Shown: positions 1 to 8,649, counted from the stretch's first letter. The stretch is DNA of 64,000 nucleotides from Pseudomonas gingeri (GCF_013386115.1 NZ_JACAOR010000013.1:477175-541174), one strand, 5' to 3'. The notes: generated by a model not told the origin, from the sequence alone. Made by a program: numbers and translations.

Positions 1-553
1 TGGTCCGCAGCAGGCCTTCGACCTTCAGTTCCGGATTGAGCAGTTCGGCGATGCGCTTGATGTTATCCACAAGGTCGCTCAGCCCTTCGAGGGCAAAGTA
101 TTCACACTGCATGGGGATAATCACCCCGTCAGCGGCGACCAGGGCGTTGAGGGTCAGCATCGACAGCGACGGCGGACAGTCGATCAGGATGAAGTCGTAG
201 TTCTCGCGGATCGGCGCCAGGGCGCTGCGCAGACGGCTTTCCTTCATCTGCATTTCCAGCAGCACCACTTCGGCCGCCGTCAGGTCACGGTTGGCCGGCA
301 GCAATTGATAACCGCCGTGTTCGGAGAAGTGCATGGCCTGCGCCAGATCGCATTCGCCGATCAGCACATCGTAGATGGAGTTTTCCAGGCCGTGTTTATC
401 CACACCGCTACCCATGGTGGCGTTGCCCTGTGGATCGAGATCGATCAACAGCACCCGGCGCTTGGTCGCGACCAGGGATGCTGCGAGGTTGATGCAGGTG
501 GTGGTCTTGCCCACGCCACCTTTCTGGTTCGCTATCGCGAATACCTTAGCCAT
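1..553 (-). CDS. parA: Chromosome-partitioning ATPase ParA (Soj), partial
   Basis: ParA is a deviant-Walker ATPase that works with ParB bound to parS sites to segregate the origin region. About 184 N-terminal codons are visible; the C-terminus lies beyond the left window edge. The protein starts MAKVFAIANQKGG. The deviant Walker A motif KGGVGKTT is at residues 11-18, the A' motif DLDPQGN at about 38-44, and a Walker B-like segment LIDCPPS near residue 120. It is the last visible member of the minus-strand run mnmG-rsmG-parA, 18 bp downstream of rsmG; parB would be expected beyond the window. Two perfect DnaA boxes (63-71, 396-404) lie inside the reading frame. Identity is near certain; only the truncation limits the call. 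Confidence 0.97.
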   Translation of the reverse strand, partial: MAKVFAIANQKGGVGKTTTCINLAASLVATKRRVLLIDLDPQGNATMGSGVDKHGLENSIYDVLIGECDLAQAMHFSEHGGYQLLPANRDLTAAEVVLLEMQMKESRLRSALAPIRENYDFILIDCPPSLSMLTLNALVAADGVIIPMQCEYFALEGLSDLVDNIKRIAELLNPELKVEGLLRT

Positions 554-571
554 TCTTGCTTGTGTTCCCAA

Positions 572-1216
572 TCATGCCGTGCGGCGCAGTATCAGCAGAT
601 GACGTTGGCCTTGGCAACCGGGTACGGCCAAGGCGTGTTCGCTATCGAGGTGGAAGTCTGCCGGCAATGCTACCAGCTCATCCGCCGGATGGACGCCCTT
701 CATTGCCAGCCAGCGTGTGTCAGTGTCGCCGAGATGGCGGGTCCAGTTGCTGAAGTTCTCCATGCTGCTGAACGCCCGGGAAATGATCCCGTTGAACGGC
801 TGCGGCGGCTGGAAGGCTTCGACGCGACTGTGGATAACTTGCAGGTTATCCAGTTGGAGTTCGAGTTTGACCTGGGTCAGGAAGCGGGTTTTCTTGCCAT
901 TGCTGTCCAGGCAGGTCACTGGCGACCGGGGAAACAGGATCGCCAGGGGAATACCCGGCATGCCGCCGCCGCTGCCAACGTCGAGCCAGCGGCCGTCTTC
1001 GACAAAGGACATCACGCTCAGGCTGTCGAGCAGGTGCCGTGAAACCATTTCGTCCGGATCGCGCACCGCGGTCAGGTTGTAGGCCTTGTTCCACTTGATC
1101 AACAGGGCCAGGTAGCCCAGCAACTGTTCGTGCTGGGTTGCGCTCAGGTTGACACCGAGCTGGCGAGCACCTGTGGATAACTCTTCGGCGTGTTGCGAGG
1201 TGACCAACGAACTCAA
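572..1216 (-). CDS. rsmG: 16S rRNA (guanine-527-N7)-methyltransferase RsmG (GidB)
   Basis: RsmG uses S-adenosylmethionine to methylate N7 of G527 in 16S rRNA; in other bacteria its loss gives low-level streptomycin resistance. The 214-residue product has the usual family length and a Rossmann methyltransferase core with the AdoMet loop LDVGSGGGMPGIP at about residues 78-90, plus the SRAFSSM segment near residue 145. Its ATG overlaps the mnmG stop codon by four bases (1213-1216), so it is translationally coupled to mnmG, and parA follows 18 bp downstream. Two perfect DnaA boxes, at 829-837 and 1172-1180, are embedded in the coding sequence. Confidence 0.97.
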   Translation of the reverse strand: MSSLVTSQHAEELSTGARQLGVNLSATQHEQLLGYLALLIKWNKAYNLTAVRDPDEMVSRHLLDSLSVMSFVEDGRWLDVGSGGGMPGIPLAILFPRSPVTCLDSNGKKTRFLTQVKLELQLDNLQVIHSRVEAFQPPQPFNGIISRAFSSMENFSNWTRHLGDTDTRWLAMKGVHPADELVALPADFHLDSEHALAVPGCQGQRHLLILRRTA

Positions 1217-3108
1217 GCGCTTTGCTCCAACTGACGGCCCGCGCCGCGTTTTTTCAAGTGAATCATCAACAGGGAAATCGCCGCCGGCGTCACACCGGGG
1301 ATCCGCGAAGCCTGGCCCAGGGTCTCGGGCCGGGTCGCGCCGAGCTTGCTCTGGATCTCTTTCGACAGGCCGGAGATGTTCGAGTAATCGATATCCACAG
1401 GCAACCGGGTGTCTTCGCTGGCCCGCAGCCGGGCGATCTCGTCCTGCTGGCGGTCGATGTAGCCGGCGTACTTGGTCTTGATCTCGACCTGCTCGGCGAC
1501 CTGTGGATCCTGCGCGCCCTGTCCGGTCACTTCGACCAGACCAGCGTAGTCGATTTCCGGACGGCTCAGCAGATTCAGCAAATTGTATTCATGGGTCAGC
1601 GGCGTACCGAACTTCTCGGCGATGGCATCGCCCTGCTCGGTGCCCGGGCGTACCCAGGTGCTTTTCAGGCGCTGTTCTTCCAGATCGATGCTCTCGCGTT
1701 TCTTGCAGAAAGCCGCCCAGCGCACGTCATCCACCAGGCCCAGCTCGCGACCTTTTTCGGTCAGGCGCAGGTCGGCGTTGTCTTCGCGCAGGATCAACCG
1801 GTATTCGGCGCGGGAGGTGAACATCCGATACGGTTCCTGGGTACCTAGGGTGATCAGGTCGTCGACCAGTACCCCGATGTACGCCTCGTCGCGACGCGGA
1901 CACCAGCTGTCCTTGCCCTGGGCACGCAGCGCGGCGTTGGCGCCGGCCAGCAAACCCTGGGCACCGGCTTCTTCGTAACCGGTGGTGCCGTTGATCTGGC
2001 CGGCAAAGAACAGGCCGCCGATCACCTTGGTTTCCAGGCTGTACTTCAGGTCACGCGGATCGAAGTAATCGTATTCGATGGCATAGCCCGGACGAACGAT
2101 ATGGGCGTTTTCCATGCCACGGATCGACTGGACGATCTGCAACTGCACGTCGAACGGCAGGGATGTGGATATCCCGTTCGGATACAGCTCGTGGGTGGTC
2201 AGGCCTTCCGGCTCGATGAAGACCTGATGGCTTTCCTTGTCGGCAAAGCGATGGATCTTGTCTTCGATCGACGGGCAGTAGCGCGGGCCGATCCCTTCGA
2301 TCACACCGGAATACATCGGCGAACGATCGAGGTTGGCCGCGATGATCTCGTGGGTCCGGGCGTTGGTGTGGGTAATCCAGCAACTCACCTGGCGCGGATG
2401 CTGCTCTTTCGAGCCCATGAACGACATCACCGGAATGGGCGTATCACCCGGTTGCTCGCTCATCACCGAGAAATCCACGGAACGGCCGTCGATCCGCGGC
2501 GGCGTGCCGGTTTTCAAGCGACCGACGCGCAATGGCAGTTCCCGCAGGCGGTGAGCCAGGGCAATCGACGGCGGATCGCCGGCGCGGCCACCGGAATAGT
2601 TCTGCATCCCGATGTGGATAAGTCCACCGAGGAAGGTCCCGGTGGTCAATACCACGGATTCGGCGAAGAAACGCAGGCCCATCTGGGTCACGACACCACG
2701 AACCTGGTCCTGCTCGACGATCAGGTCGTCGGCGGCCTGTTGAAATATCCACAGGTTCGGCTGGTTTTCCAGGATTTCACGGACGGCGGCCTTGTACAGC
2801 ACGCGGTCGGCCTGTGCACGGGTTGCACGCACGGCCGGGCCCTTGCGGCTGTTGAGAACCCGGAACTGGATGCCGCCTTTATCGGTGGCGATGGCCATCG
2901 CGCCGCCGAGGGCGTCGATTTCCTTGACCAGGTGGCTCTTGCCGATGCCACCGATGGCAGGGTTGCAACTCATTGCACCGAGGGTTTCCACGTTATGCGT
3001 CAGCAACAGGGTTTTTGCCCCCATGCGTGCTGATGCTAGTGCTGCCTCGGTACCGGCATGACCGCCGCCGATGACGATCACTTCAAAACGGGAAGGGAAA
3101 TCCACCAC
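1213..3108 (-). CDS. mnmG: tRNA uridine-5-carboxymethylaminomethyl modification enzyme MnmG (GidA)
   Basis: MnmG is the FAD-dependent partner of MnmE; the complex makes the (carboxymethyl)aminomethyl modification at wobble uridine 34 of several tRNAs. The dinucleotide-binding motif GGGHAG is at residues 14-19, followed by the family segment NPAIGGIGKSHLVKEID near residue 48 and GTFLGG near residue 155. I chose the GTG at 3108 (protein MVDFPSRF, 631 aa) because it matches the family length and has a GAGG just upstream. An in-frame ATG at 3165 would add 19 residues not expected for the family. Its 5' side faces an origin-like region rich in DnaA boxes; one perfect box (2613-2621) is inside the gene. 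Confidence 0.96.
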   Translation of the reverse strand: MVDFPSRFEVIVIGGGHAGTEAALASARMGAKTLLLTHNVETLGAMSCNPAIGGIGKSHLVKEIDALGGAMAIATDKGGIQFRVLNSRKGPAVRATRAQADRVLYKAAVREILENQPNLWIFQQAADDLIVEQDQVRGVVTQMGLRFFAESVVLTTGTFLGGLIHIGMQNYSGGRAGDPPSIALAHRLRELPLRVGRLKTGTPPRIDGRSVDFSVMSEQPGDTPIPVMSFMGSKEQHPRQVSCWITHTNARTHEIIAANLDRSPMYSGVIEGIGPRYCPSIEDKIHRFADKESHQVFIEPEGLTTHELYPNGISTSLPFDVQLQIVQSIRGMENAHIVRPGYAIEYDYFDPRDLKYSLETKVIGGLFFAGQINGTTGYEEAGAQGLLAGANAALRAQGKDSWCPRRDEAYIGVLVDDLITLGTQEPYRMFTSRAEYRLILREDNADLRLTEKGRELGLVDDVRWAAFCKKRESIDLEEQRLKSTWVRPGTEQGDAIAEKFGTPLTHEYNLLNLLSRPEIDYAGLVEVTGQGAQDPQVAEQVEIKTKYAGYIDRQQDEIARLRASEDTRLPVDIDYSNISGLSKEIQSKLGATRPETLGQASRIPGVTPAAISLLMIHLKKRGAGRQLEQSA

Positions 3109-3649
3109 GCACCTCGTGCCTGCTTCCAGGTAGGTAAATAAGAAAAATTTGGACTGAATGAACAAGTATAGGGAATTCGCCCTTCCTAAAGAACCCTTTG
3201 CACAAAATTTAACCAGCTGTGGATAATCGGAGGTAATAGAAATTAAAAAGAGAGAAATTTATTAAAGCTTTGTTTTTATGTTTATTCTTAGTGAGCACCC
3301 ATTCTGTGGATAAGGTTCTACAGACCTTGTTTTACGGTGTGTACAGAGATTCATAAGTCTGTGGTCATGTGCCAGGGAGGGTTTGGGATAACCGATGTAA
3401 GCCTGTGGATTAAAGCGCCGCTTATCCACAAGCGGGTTCATCCTCAGTTTTCAGGCCTGGTTATCAACCGAGCTGAAGGGCAGTTATTCACAGGGCTTAA
3501 TCCACAGAAAATCGCTTTCCCGGTGAATCGCAGGCACGCGCAAACCCTCCGCGAGCCGGAATTCATCAAGAGAGCGGAAGGATCAGTGCAGCAGAAAGAG
3601 AGGAGACGCCGGGATCAGGCCCGGCCCCCATGCAAGACAGGAAGTGGAA
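3109..3649. other. Origin-like intergenic region upstream of mnmG (second DnaA-box cluster)
   Basis: This 541-bp gap has no convincing gene. Positions 3231-3291 are strongly AT-rich and contain TTAAAGCTTT at 3262-3271. Around and beyond it are perfect DnaA boxes at 3218-3226 and 3305-3313 (TGTGGATAA orientation) and 3422-3430 (TTATCCACA). TTATTCACA at 3484-3492 fits TTATNCACA, and one-mismatch copies lie at 3404-3412 and 3498-3506. An AT-rich element beside repeated boxes is the architecture of a bacterial origin or of a DnaA-regulated promoter region. I recall a second origin-like region next to gidA being described in P. aeruginosa; whether this one fires is unknown. The mnmG promoter should also lie here. 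Confidence 0.75.
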
Positions 3650-4096
3650 TCAGACATCGTCCCAGCGATGAAATACGGCAGCCTGGCCGTGAATCACGCC
3701 TTCGGCATCCTGCAATTGCCAGACAAGGCCTTCGCGGATCCAGAAGCGCCTGCCCGTCCTGGAGATACGGATCCCGGTGTAGCCGCTGGCATAACCCTGT
3801 TGATGGACGCGATCCAGCAAGGACTGGCGTTCCGCACGGTTCGGCGCCTCGGCGGACAGTCGCGAGGGCAACTGGGTGAACTGCGCCCAGTCATAATCGA
3901 AACAGTGCTGCGCAGCCCGATTGGCATAGATGAAACGTGGATCGGCATCGGTGTTGTGGGACAGCACGCAAAAGGGCGCCCGCTCGTACAACCAGGTCGC
4001 ATCACTGCCCTGCGGCACCAGTGGCTGACCGACAAGCCGTTGATAACTCCCGGTCAGAAGCTCGAAAAAGGCTGGATCAATGGACAACGAACTCAT
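3650..4096 (-). CDS. MEKHLA-domain (PAS-like) protein
   Basis: The product of about 148 residues resembles MEKHLA-domain proteins, a PAS-related fold found alone in bacteria and at the C-terminus of plant HD-ZIP III factors. Visible segments are an aromatic FIYANRAAQHCFDYDW block, typical of a PAS core, and a C-terminal GRRFWIREGLVWQLQDAEG strand region. No DNA-binding, kinase or membrane segment is visible, so it may be a stand-alone sensor or cofactor-binding protein; no function is established. Two adjacent ATGs (4099 and 4096) are possible starts; 4096 gives better spacing from the GGGGA. It stands alone between the mnmG-side origin-like region and mnmE. Confidence 0.75.
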   Translation of the reverse strand: MSSLSIDPAFFELLTGSYQRLVGQPLVPQGSDATWLYERAPFCVLSHNTDADPRFIYANRAAQHCFDYDWAQFTQLPSRLSAEAPNRAERQSLLDRVHQQGYASGYTGIRISRTGRRFWIREGLVWQLQDAEGVIHGQAAVFHRWDDV

Positions 4097-4175
4097 CATT
4101 TCCCCGCTACGTCGGTGTGTAAGGTTCAAGGACGCCCTCCCTGTCCCGTCGTGCTCCTGATGCGTTCACGGCAAC

Positions 4176-4184
4176 TGTGGATAA
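4176..4184. promoter_or_regulatory. DnaA box 3' of mnmE
   Basis: A perfect TGTGGATAA lies in the 107-bp gap between the mnmE stop and the start of the MEKHLA-domain gene. A site here could influence the promoter of that gene; no promoter was recognised nearby. Confidence 0.5.
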
Positions 4185-4203
4185 CCGGACCGTCTCCGCT
4201 TGG

Positions 4204-5574
4204 TCATTTCCCGATACAAAAACTCGAAAAGATTCTTCCCAGCAGATCGTCGGAGCTGAAGGCACCGGTGATTTCCCCAAGGAATTGCTGTGCCTGACGC
4301 AAATCTTCGGCCAGCAGCTCTCCGGCACCTGCCAGGGTCAACTGTGCATGACCGTGCTCGAGGGCCGAACTGGCGAAGCGCAGGGCTTCCAGGTGCCGGC
4401 GGCGAGCGCTGAAGCTGCTTTCCGATGTCTGTTCATAACCCATGCAGGCCTTGAGGTGGTCGCGCAGCAGCTCCAGGCCATCGCCACCGGCCTTGGCGCT
4501 GAGGCTGATGGTGACGTGGCCATCCGCGCTGACCTCCAGGGCGATGCCCTCTCCCGTCAGGTCGGCCTTGTTGCGGATCAACGTGACTTTCGCCGGATCC
4601 GGTCGCTGTTCGAGAAACTCCGGCCACAAGGCAAAAGGATCCACAGCCTCCGGCGCGGTGGCGTCCACCACCAGCAATACCCGATCGGCCTCGCCGATGG
4701 CCTTGAGGGCTCGTTCCACACCGATCTTTTCCACATGATCGTCGGTATCCCGCAATCCGGCCGTGTCGACCACGTGCAGGGGCATGCCGTCGATGTGGAT
4801 ATGTTCGCGCAGGATATCCCGGGTGGTCCCGGCGATCTCGGTGACGATTGCCGCTTCGCGACCCGCCAGGGCATTGAGCAGGCTCGATTTGCCGGCGTTC
4901 GGCCGTCCGGCGATGACCACGGTCATGCCATCCCGCAGCAGTGCCCCCTGCCCGGCCTCGCGGATCACTGTGGATAACTCGTCGCGCACGGCGTCGAGCA
5001 TCGTCAGCACATGGCCGTCGGCGAGGAAGTCGATTTCCTCCTCGGGAAAATCGATGGCCGCCTCCACGTAGATCCGCAGGCCAATCAATTGTTCGGTGAG
5101 GTTATGCACACGCTGGGAGAACGCCCCTTGCAGCGAGCGCAAGGCATTGCGCGCGGCCTGGGCCGAACTGGCCTCGATCAGGTCGGCGATCGCCTCGGCC
5201 TGGGCCAGGTCGAGCTTGTCATTGAGGAATGCGCGCTCGCTGAATTCACCGGGGCGAGCCAGCCGACAGCCCAGCTGCAGGCAACGCTGCAGCAGCATGT
5301 CGAGGACGATCGGGCCGCCGTGGCCCTGCAGTTCCAGGACATCTTCGCCGGTGAACGAATTCGGCCCCGGAAAATACAGCGCGAGGCCTTCATCGAGTAC
5401 TTCGCCGGCGTCGCCGTGGAACGGACCGTAGTGGGCGAAACGCGGTTTCAGCTCACGACCGCTGATGGCCAGCGCCGCACTTTGCGCCAGAGGCCCGGAA
5501 ATACGGACGATGCCGACCCCGCCACGGCCCTGGGCGGTGGCAACGGCGGCGATGGTTTCCCGAGGGACGTTCAT
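4204..5574 (-). CDS. mnmE: tRNA modification GTPase MnmE (TrmE)
   Basis: MnmE is the GTPase half of the MnmE-MnmG complex that modifies wobble U34 of tRNA. The 456-residue protein has the N-terminal folate-binding domain, a helical domain, and a circularly ordinary G domain with G1 GRPNAGKS (about 223-230), G2 TTRD (250-253), G3 DTAG (270-273) and G4 NKAD (335-338). It ends in the conserved FCIGK, whose Cys is needed for activity in the family. The start at 5574 (MNVPRET) has GAGG upstream; an ATG further out at 5610 lies inside the terminator hairpin and is rejected. It is separated from yidC by that terminator, so it probably has its own promoter. A DnaA box at 4969-4977 is intragenic. Confidence 0.97.
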   Translation of the reverse strand: MNVPRETIAAVATAQGRGGVGIVRISGPLAQSAALAISGRELKPRFAHYGPFHGDAGEVLDEGLALYFPGPNSFTGEDVLELQGHGGPIVLDMLLQRCLQLGCRLARPGEFSERAFLNDKLDLAQAEAIADLIEASSAQAARNALRSLQGAFSQRVHNLTEQLIGLRIYVEAAIDFPEEEIDFLADGHVLTMLDAVRDELSTVIREAGQGALLRDGMTVVIAGRPNAGKSSLLNALAGREAAIVTEIAGTTRDILREHIHIDGMPLHVVDTAGLRDTDDHVEKIGVERALKAIGEADRVLLVVDATAPEAVDPFALWPEFLEQRPDPAKVTLIRNKADLTGEGIALEVSADGHVTISLSAKAGGDGLELLRDHLKACMGYEQTSESSFSARRRHLEALRFASSALEHGHAQLTLAGAGELLAEDLRQAQQFLGEITGAFSSDDLLGRIFSSFCIGK

Positions 5575-5608
5575 GGAGCGGGCCTCAAAGCAGAAAGTGA
5601 CAGATAGC

Positions 5609-5633
5609 AAAACGCCCCACTAGGGGGCGTTTT
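5609..5633 (-). terminator. Rho-independent terminator after yidC
   Basis: A ten-base perfect inverted repeat (5609-5618 with 5624-5633, arms AAAACGCCCC and GGGGCGTTTT, five-base loop) lies just downstream of the yidC stop on the minus strand and ends in a T run. It should end the rpmH-rnpA-yidD-yidC transcript. A perfect DnaA box sits immediately beside it at 5640-5648. Confidence 0.85.
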
Positions 5634-5655
5634 GAGTGGTTATCCACAGAGTAAG

Positions 5656-7335
5656 TTACGCAGCGGCTTTTTTGGTAGCGGCTTCGATCTTACGTGTGAT
5701 GTACCACTGCTGGGTGATCGACAGGCAGTTGTTCACAACCCAGTACAGCACCAGACCGGCAGGGAACCACAGGAAGAAGAAGGTGAAGATGATCGGCATC
5801 AGCTTCATCACCTTGGCCTGCATCGGATCCGGCGGAGTCGGGTTCAGACGCTGCTGGATGAACATGGTCGCGCCCATGATGATCGGCAGGATGAAGAACG
5901 GGTCCTTGATCGACAGGTCGGTAATCCACAGGATGAACGGTGCCTGACGCATTTCCACGCTTTCCAGCAGAACCCAGTACAGCGAGAGGAAGACCGGCAT
6001 CTGCACGAGGATCGGCAAGCAACCCCCCAGCGGATTGATCTTCTCCTTCTTGTACAGCTCCATCATGGCTTGCGACATTTTCTGCCGGTCATCGCCATGT
6101 TGCTCTTTCAGCGCAGCCAGTTTCGGAGCAACGGCACGCATGCGCGCCATCGACTTGTAGCTGGCGGCCGACAAGGGGAAGAAAAGCCCTTTGATCAGCA
6201 TGGTCAGGACGATGATCGAGAAGCCCCAGTTGCCGAGCAGGCTGTGGATATGTTGCAGCAGCCAGAAGATCGGCTGGGCAATGAACCACAGGATGCCGTA
6301 GTCAACGGTCAGTTCCAGACCCGGGGACAACTCTTTCAGCACCGCCTGGCTCTTCGGACCGGCGTAGAGGACCGCGCTGGTCTCGACTTTCTGGCCTGGA
6401 GCCACGGTCAGCGAAGGACCGGTGTAGCCGATGATGTAGTTACCCTGGCTGTCCTTGCGGGTGGTCACGACATTGCTGTCGCCCTTGGCAGGGACCCACG
6501 CGGTCACGAAGTAGTGTTGCAGCCAGGCAACCCAGCCACCCTGGACGGTTTCTTTCAGCGGGCCCTTGTCGATATCTTTCATCGACACTTTCTTGTACGG
6601 CTCGGAACTTGTCCACAGGGCGGCGCCCAGGTAAGTCGCGGTACCGGTGGCGGTGCTGGAAGAAGGATCGGCGCTGGCGTCGCGTTTCAGCTGGGCGAAC
6701 ATCGCGCCCGACCATGGCTGGGCGCTTTCGTTGTCGATCAGGTAGGAAACGGTCACGTCATACAGGCCGCGCTTCAGGCTGAAACGCTTGATGTAGTTGA
6801 CGCCGTTTTCGCTGAACTTCAGGTCGACGACCAGTTTGTCCTGACCGTCAGCCAGTTGATAACTCTTCTGTTCGGAGGAGTACAACGGGCGACCGGCGGA
6901 GCTGGAGTCCGGGCCGTTGGCACCGATCAGGCCGCTTTGAGCCAGATAGGTACGCTCGCCACCGTTGTCGAACAGCTGGAACGGAATTTCCGGGTGATCC
7001 TGGCGACGTGGATAAAGCGGCAACTTCAGTTGCGCGACATCCCCACCTTTTGGATCGATAGCCAGGTCGAGCACATCCGTCTTGATATGGATGAGGTCTT
7101 TGCTGGCGGCCACCGGCGCTTCAACAGGAGCACTGGTGTCATTGGCAGCTCGTGGAATGTCATCACTGGCGGCGGCATTGCTGCCGGTTGCCGTATCCGG
7201 CAAGCCAGAAACGGTGGTGCTGGCAACATTCTGAGTCGGCAGGGCAGCCTGACCGTAGTCCTGGTTCCATTTGAGAACCATGACGTAGGACACGATTGCC
7301 AGGGCGACGATCAGGATCGTGCGTTTGATATCCAT
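5656..7335 (-). CDS. yidC: Membrane protein insertase YidC
   Basis: YidC inserts and folds inner-membrane proteins, alone or with SecYEG. The 559-residue protein has an N-terminal membrane anchor (about residues 5-22, start MDIKRTILIV), a large periplasmic domain, and the C-terminal 60KD_IMP core with five predicted membrane helices, containing the cytoplasmic loop KYKSMARMRAV-like stretch and the later LFWFPAG-like helix region. The lysine-rich tail (KIEAATKKAAA) is usual. The start lies only 2 bp from the yidD stop, so yidD and yidC are expected to be co-translated within the rpmH-rnpA-yidD-yidC operon. Confidence 0.97.
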   Translation of the reverse strand: MDIKRTILIVALAIVSYVMVLKWNQDYGQAALPTQNVASTTVSGLPDTATGSNAAASDDIPRAANDTSAPVEAPVAASKDLIHIKTDVLDLAIDPKGGDVAQLKLPLYPRRQDHPEIPFQLFDNGGERTYLAQSGLIGANGPDSSSAGRPLYSSEQKSYQLADGQDKLVVDLKFSENGVNYIKRFSLKRGLYDVTVSYLIDNESAQPWSGAMFAQLKRDASADPSSSTATGTATYLGAALWTSSEPYKKVSMKDIDKGPLKETVQGGWVAWLQHYFVTAWVPAKGDSNVVTTRKDSQGNYIIGYTGPSLTVAPGQKVETSAVLYAGPKSQAVLKELSPGLELTVDYGILWFIAQPIFWLLQHIHSLLGNWGFSIIVLTMLIKGLFFPLSAASYKSMARMRAVAPKLAALKEQHGDDRQKMSQAMMELYKKEKINPLGGCLPILVQMPVFLSLYWVLLESVEMRQAPFILWITDLSIKDPFFILPIIMGATMFIQQRLNPTPPDPMQAKVMKLMPIIFTFFFLWFPAGLVLYWVVNNCLSITQQWYITRKIEAATKKAAA

Positions 7336-7337
7336 GA

Positions 7338-7583
7338 TTACTCGGCCATCGAAGAAGAACGGGAGGTAGGGATAGGTGGAACCGGGTCATAACCACCGGC
7401 ATTCCACGGATGACAGCGACCTAAACGACGAAAGGTCAGCCAGCCACCGCGCAGGAGTCCATGAGTTTCGATGGCTTCGTACGCGTAGCAGGAACAACTG
7501 GGGTAGAAACGACAGTGACTGGCCATCAGGGGACTGATGGCATAGCGGTAAAACTGGATCGGAACGAGCGCCAGTTTACGCAT
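7338..7583 (-). CDS. yidD: Membrane protein insertion efficiency factor YidD
   Basis: YidD is a small peripheral inner-membrane protein thought to assist YidC-dependent insertion. The 81-residue product has the family features: an N-terminal amphipathic stretch (MRKLALVPIQFYRYAISP), the cysteine motif CRFYPSCSCYAYEAI at about residues 24-38, and the C-terminal RLGRCHPWNAGGYDPVP block. It overlaps rnpA by eight bases (7576-7583) and precedes yidC by 2 bp, the gene order usual in gamma-proteobacteria. Confidence 0.95.
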   Translation of the reverse strand: MRKLALVPIQFYRYAISPLMASHCRFYPSCSCYAYEAIETHGLLRGGWLTFRRLGRCHPWNAGGYDPVPPIPTSRSSSMAE

Positions 7584-7980
7584 CTGGACTGTCTACCCCT
7601 GCAGGTTCGGTTTTGACGGTGGCTGCCGGCGCATTACGGGCCAGGCGTTTCCACAGTTTGCCGAAATGCTGAATCAATTCGGGGTTTTCTACGTCCCCCA
7701 AACCTTTGCGCGCGACGATAACAATGTCCCAGCCGACCAGTGAATCCTGGTGCAGACGGAACGATTCGCGCATCAGACGTTTGAGGCGATTGCGCTCAAC
7801 GGAGAGCTTCACGCTCTTTTTACCGATAACCAGCCCCAGGCGGGGATGATCGAGGTCGTTGTTGCGCGCAAGGAGCAGGAGATTTTTCCCCGGAACCTTG
7901 CCGGTAGGGGAGTCAAAGACTGCCTTGAAATGTCGTGGCGTAAGCAGACGCTTTTCCCGACTGAAGTCCTGACTCACCAC
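7576..7980 (-). CDS. rnpA: Ribonuclease P protein component
   Basis: RnpA is the protein cofactor of RNase P, which matures tRNA 5' ends. The basic 134-residue product carries the RNR signature RNRLKR at about residues 63-68 and an RLGLVIGKK strand before it. The GTG at 7980 (MVSQDFSREKRLL) is preferred because it gives the family length and leaves 13 bp to rpmH. A longer frame opening at 8073 would run back through rpmH in another frame and is rejected. Confidence 0.95.
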   Translation of the reverse strand: MVSQDFSREKRLLTPRHFKAVFDSPTGKVPGKNLLLLARNNDLDHPRLGLVIGKKSVKLSVERNRLKRLMRESFRLHQDSLVGWDIVIVARKGLGDVENPELIQHFGKLWKRLARNAPAATVKTEPAGVDSPDA

Positions 7981-7993
7981 CAGTGCCGGATTA

Positions 7994-8128
7994 TCAAACT
8001 GCCAGACGAGCGCGGCCTTTGGCGCGACGACGCGACAGGACGGCACGGCCGTTCTTGGTTGCCATGCGAGCACGGAAACCGTGGGTGCGGGCGCGTTTGA
8101 TAGTGCTGGGTTGGAAAGTACGTTTCAT
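7994..8128 (-). CDS. rpmH: 50S ribosomal protein L34
   Basis: The 44-residue, highly basic protein starts MKRTFQPSTIKRARTHGF and ends GRARLAV, which is the canonical L34 sequence of the large ribosomal subunit. I translated it directly from the minus strand; the stop is at 7994-7996. It is the first gene of the rpmH-rnpA-yidD-yidC operon and lies next to oriC opposite dnaA, as in most gamma-proteobacteria. Confidence 0.97.
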   Translation of the reverse strand: MKRTFQPSTIKRARTHGFRARMATKNGRAVLSRRRAKGRARLAV

Positions 8129-8188
8129 GGCGTTGCTACCTGGTTCGTCACAACGGGCCGGAATGGCCCCCGTTTTAAGAGACCGGGG

Positions 8189-8217
8189 ATTCTAGAGAAA
8201 GCAAGCCTCTAGGTCAA
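8189..8217 (-). promoter_or_regulatory. Sigma-70 promoter of rpmH operon
   Basis: On the minus strand a -35 hexamer TTGACC (8217-8212) and a -10 hexamer TAGAAT (8194-8189) are separated by exactly 17 bp. This is a near-consensus sigma-70 promoter 61 bp upstream of the rpmH start. It fits strong constitutive expression of a ribosomal-protein operon. Confidence 0.8.
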
Positions 8218-8269
8218 TTTCCAACCAGCTTTTACTTCATATAGGTATTCAGGGTCCGTGCGCTTGATC

Positions 8270-8640
8270 GGCTCGCGACCTAGATATAGAAATAAAGAAG
8301 GGAATTATTTAAAGCTTTTCTGTAAAGCTTATAAAAGCTTAGGAAGCCATCCTCTGTGGATAAGTGCCCCGAGGCCTTTAACTGCCTACTGTACAGAGAA
8401 TGACAACACGGTGGGGAAACGGTGTCCTGCCTGTGCTGCGCTGTCGGATAAGCTGTGTGTGGAATGGCATGTTATCCACAGGCCGGTTACCCACAGACTT
8501 TCGACCCCACTTGTGCAACGACCTCAAGGGCGGTTATCCACAGAGCTTATGCACATACCATTTGTCGCTTTGTTCACAGATAAGATGTTGATTCCTTGGG
8601 TTCTCCCTTCAATCGACGTGTGGATAAGTGCTCTGCCTGC
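8270..8640. other. oriC: Chromosomal replication origin (oriC), rpmH-dnaA intergenic
   Basis: The 566-bp gap between rpmH and dnaA (8129-8694) holds an AT-rich unwinding-type block at 8281-8340 with three HindIII-like AAGCTT repeats (TTAAAGCTTT at 8309-8318, then AAGCTT ending near 8330 and 8340). It is followed by perfect DnaA boxes at 8355-8363, 8472-8480, 8534-8542 and 8619-8627, and near matches TTACCCACA (8487-8495) and TTATGCACA (8547-8555). This is the known position of the functional Pseudomonas origin. Apart from the rpmH and dnaA promoters I see no gene in the gap. Confidence 0.92.
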
Positions 8641-8649
8641 CGGTACAAT
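8619..8649 (+). promoter_or_regulatory. Putative dnaA promoter overlapped by a DnaA box
   Basis: A -10-like TACAAT (8644-8649) lies 17 bp after TGGATA (8621-8626), which matches four of six -35 bases. The -35 element is contained in the perfect DnaA box at 8619-8627. DnaA bound there would be expected to block RNA polymerase, consistent with dnaA autoregulation known in other bacteria. The promoter assignment is inference. Confidence 0.5.

Noticed and set aside
3337..3879. 180-codon frame through the mnmG-side DnaA-box region
   Set aside because: Low-complexity tail and overlap with the MEKHLA gene on the other strand; no homology recognised.
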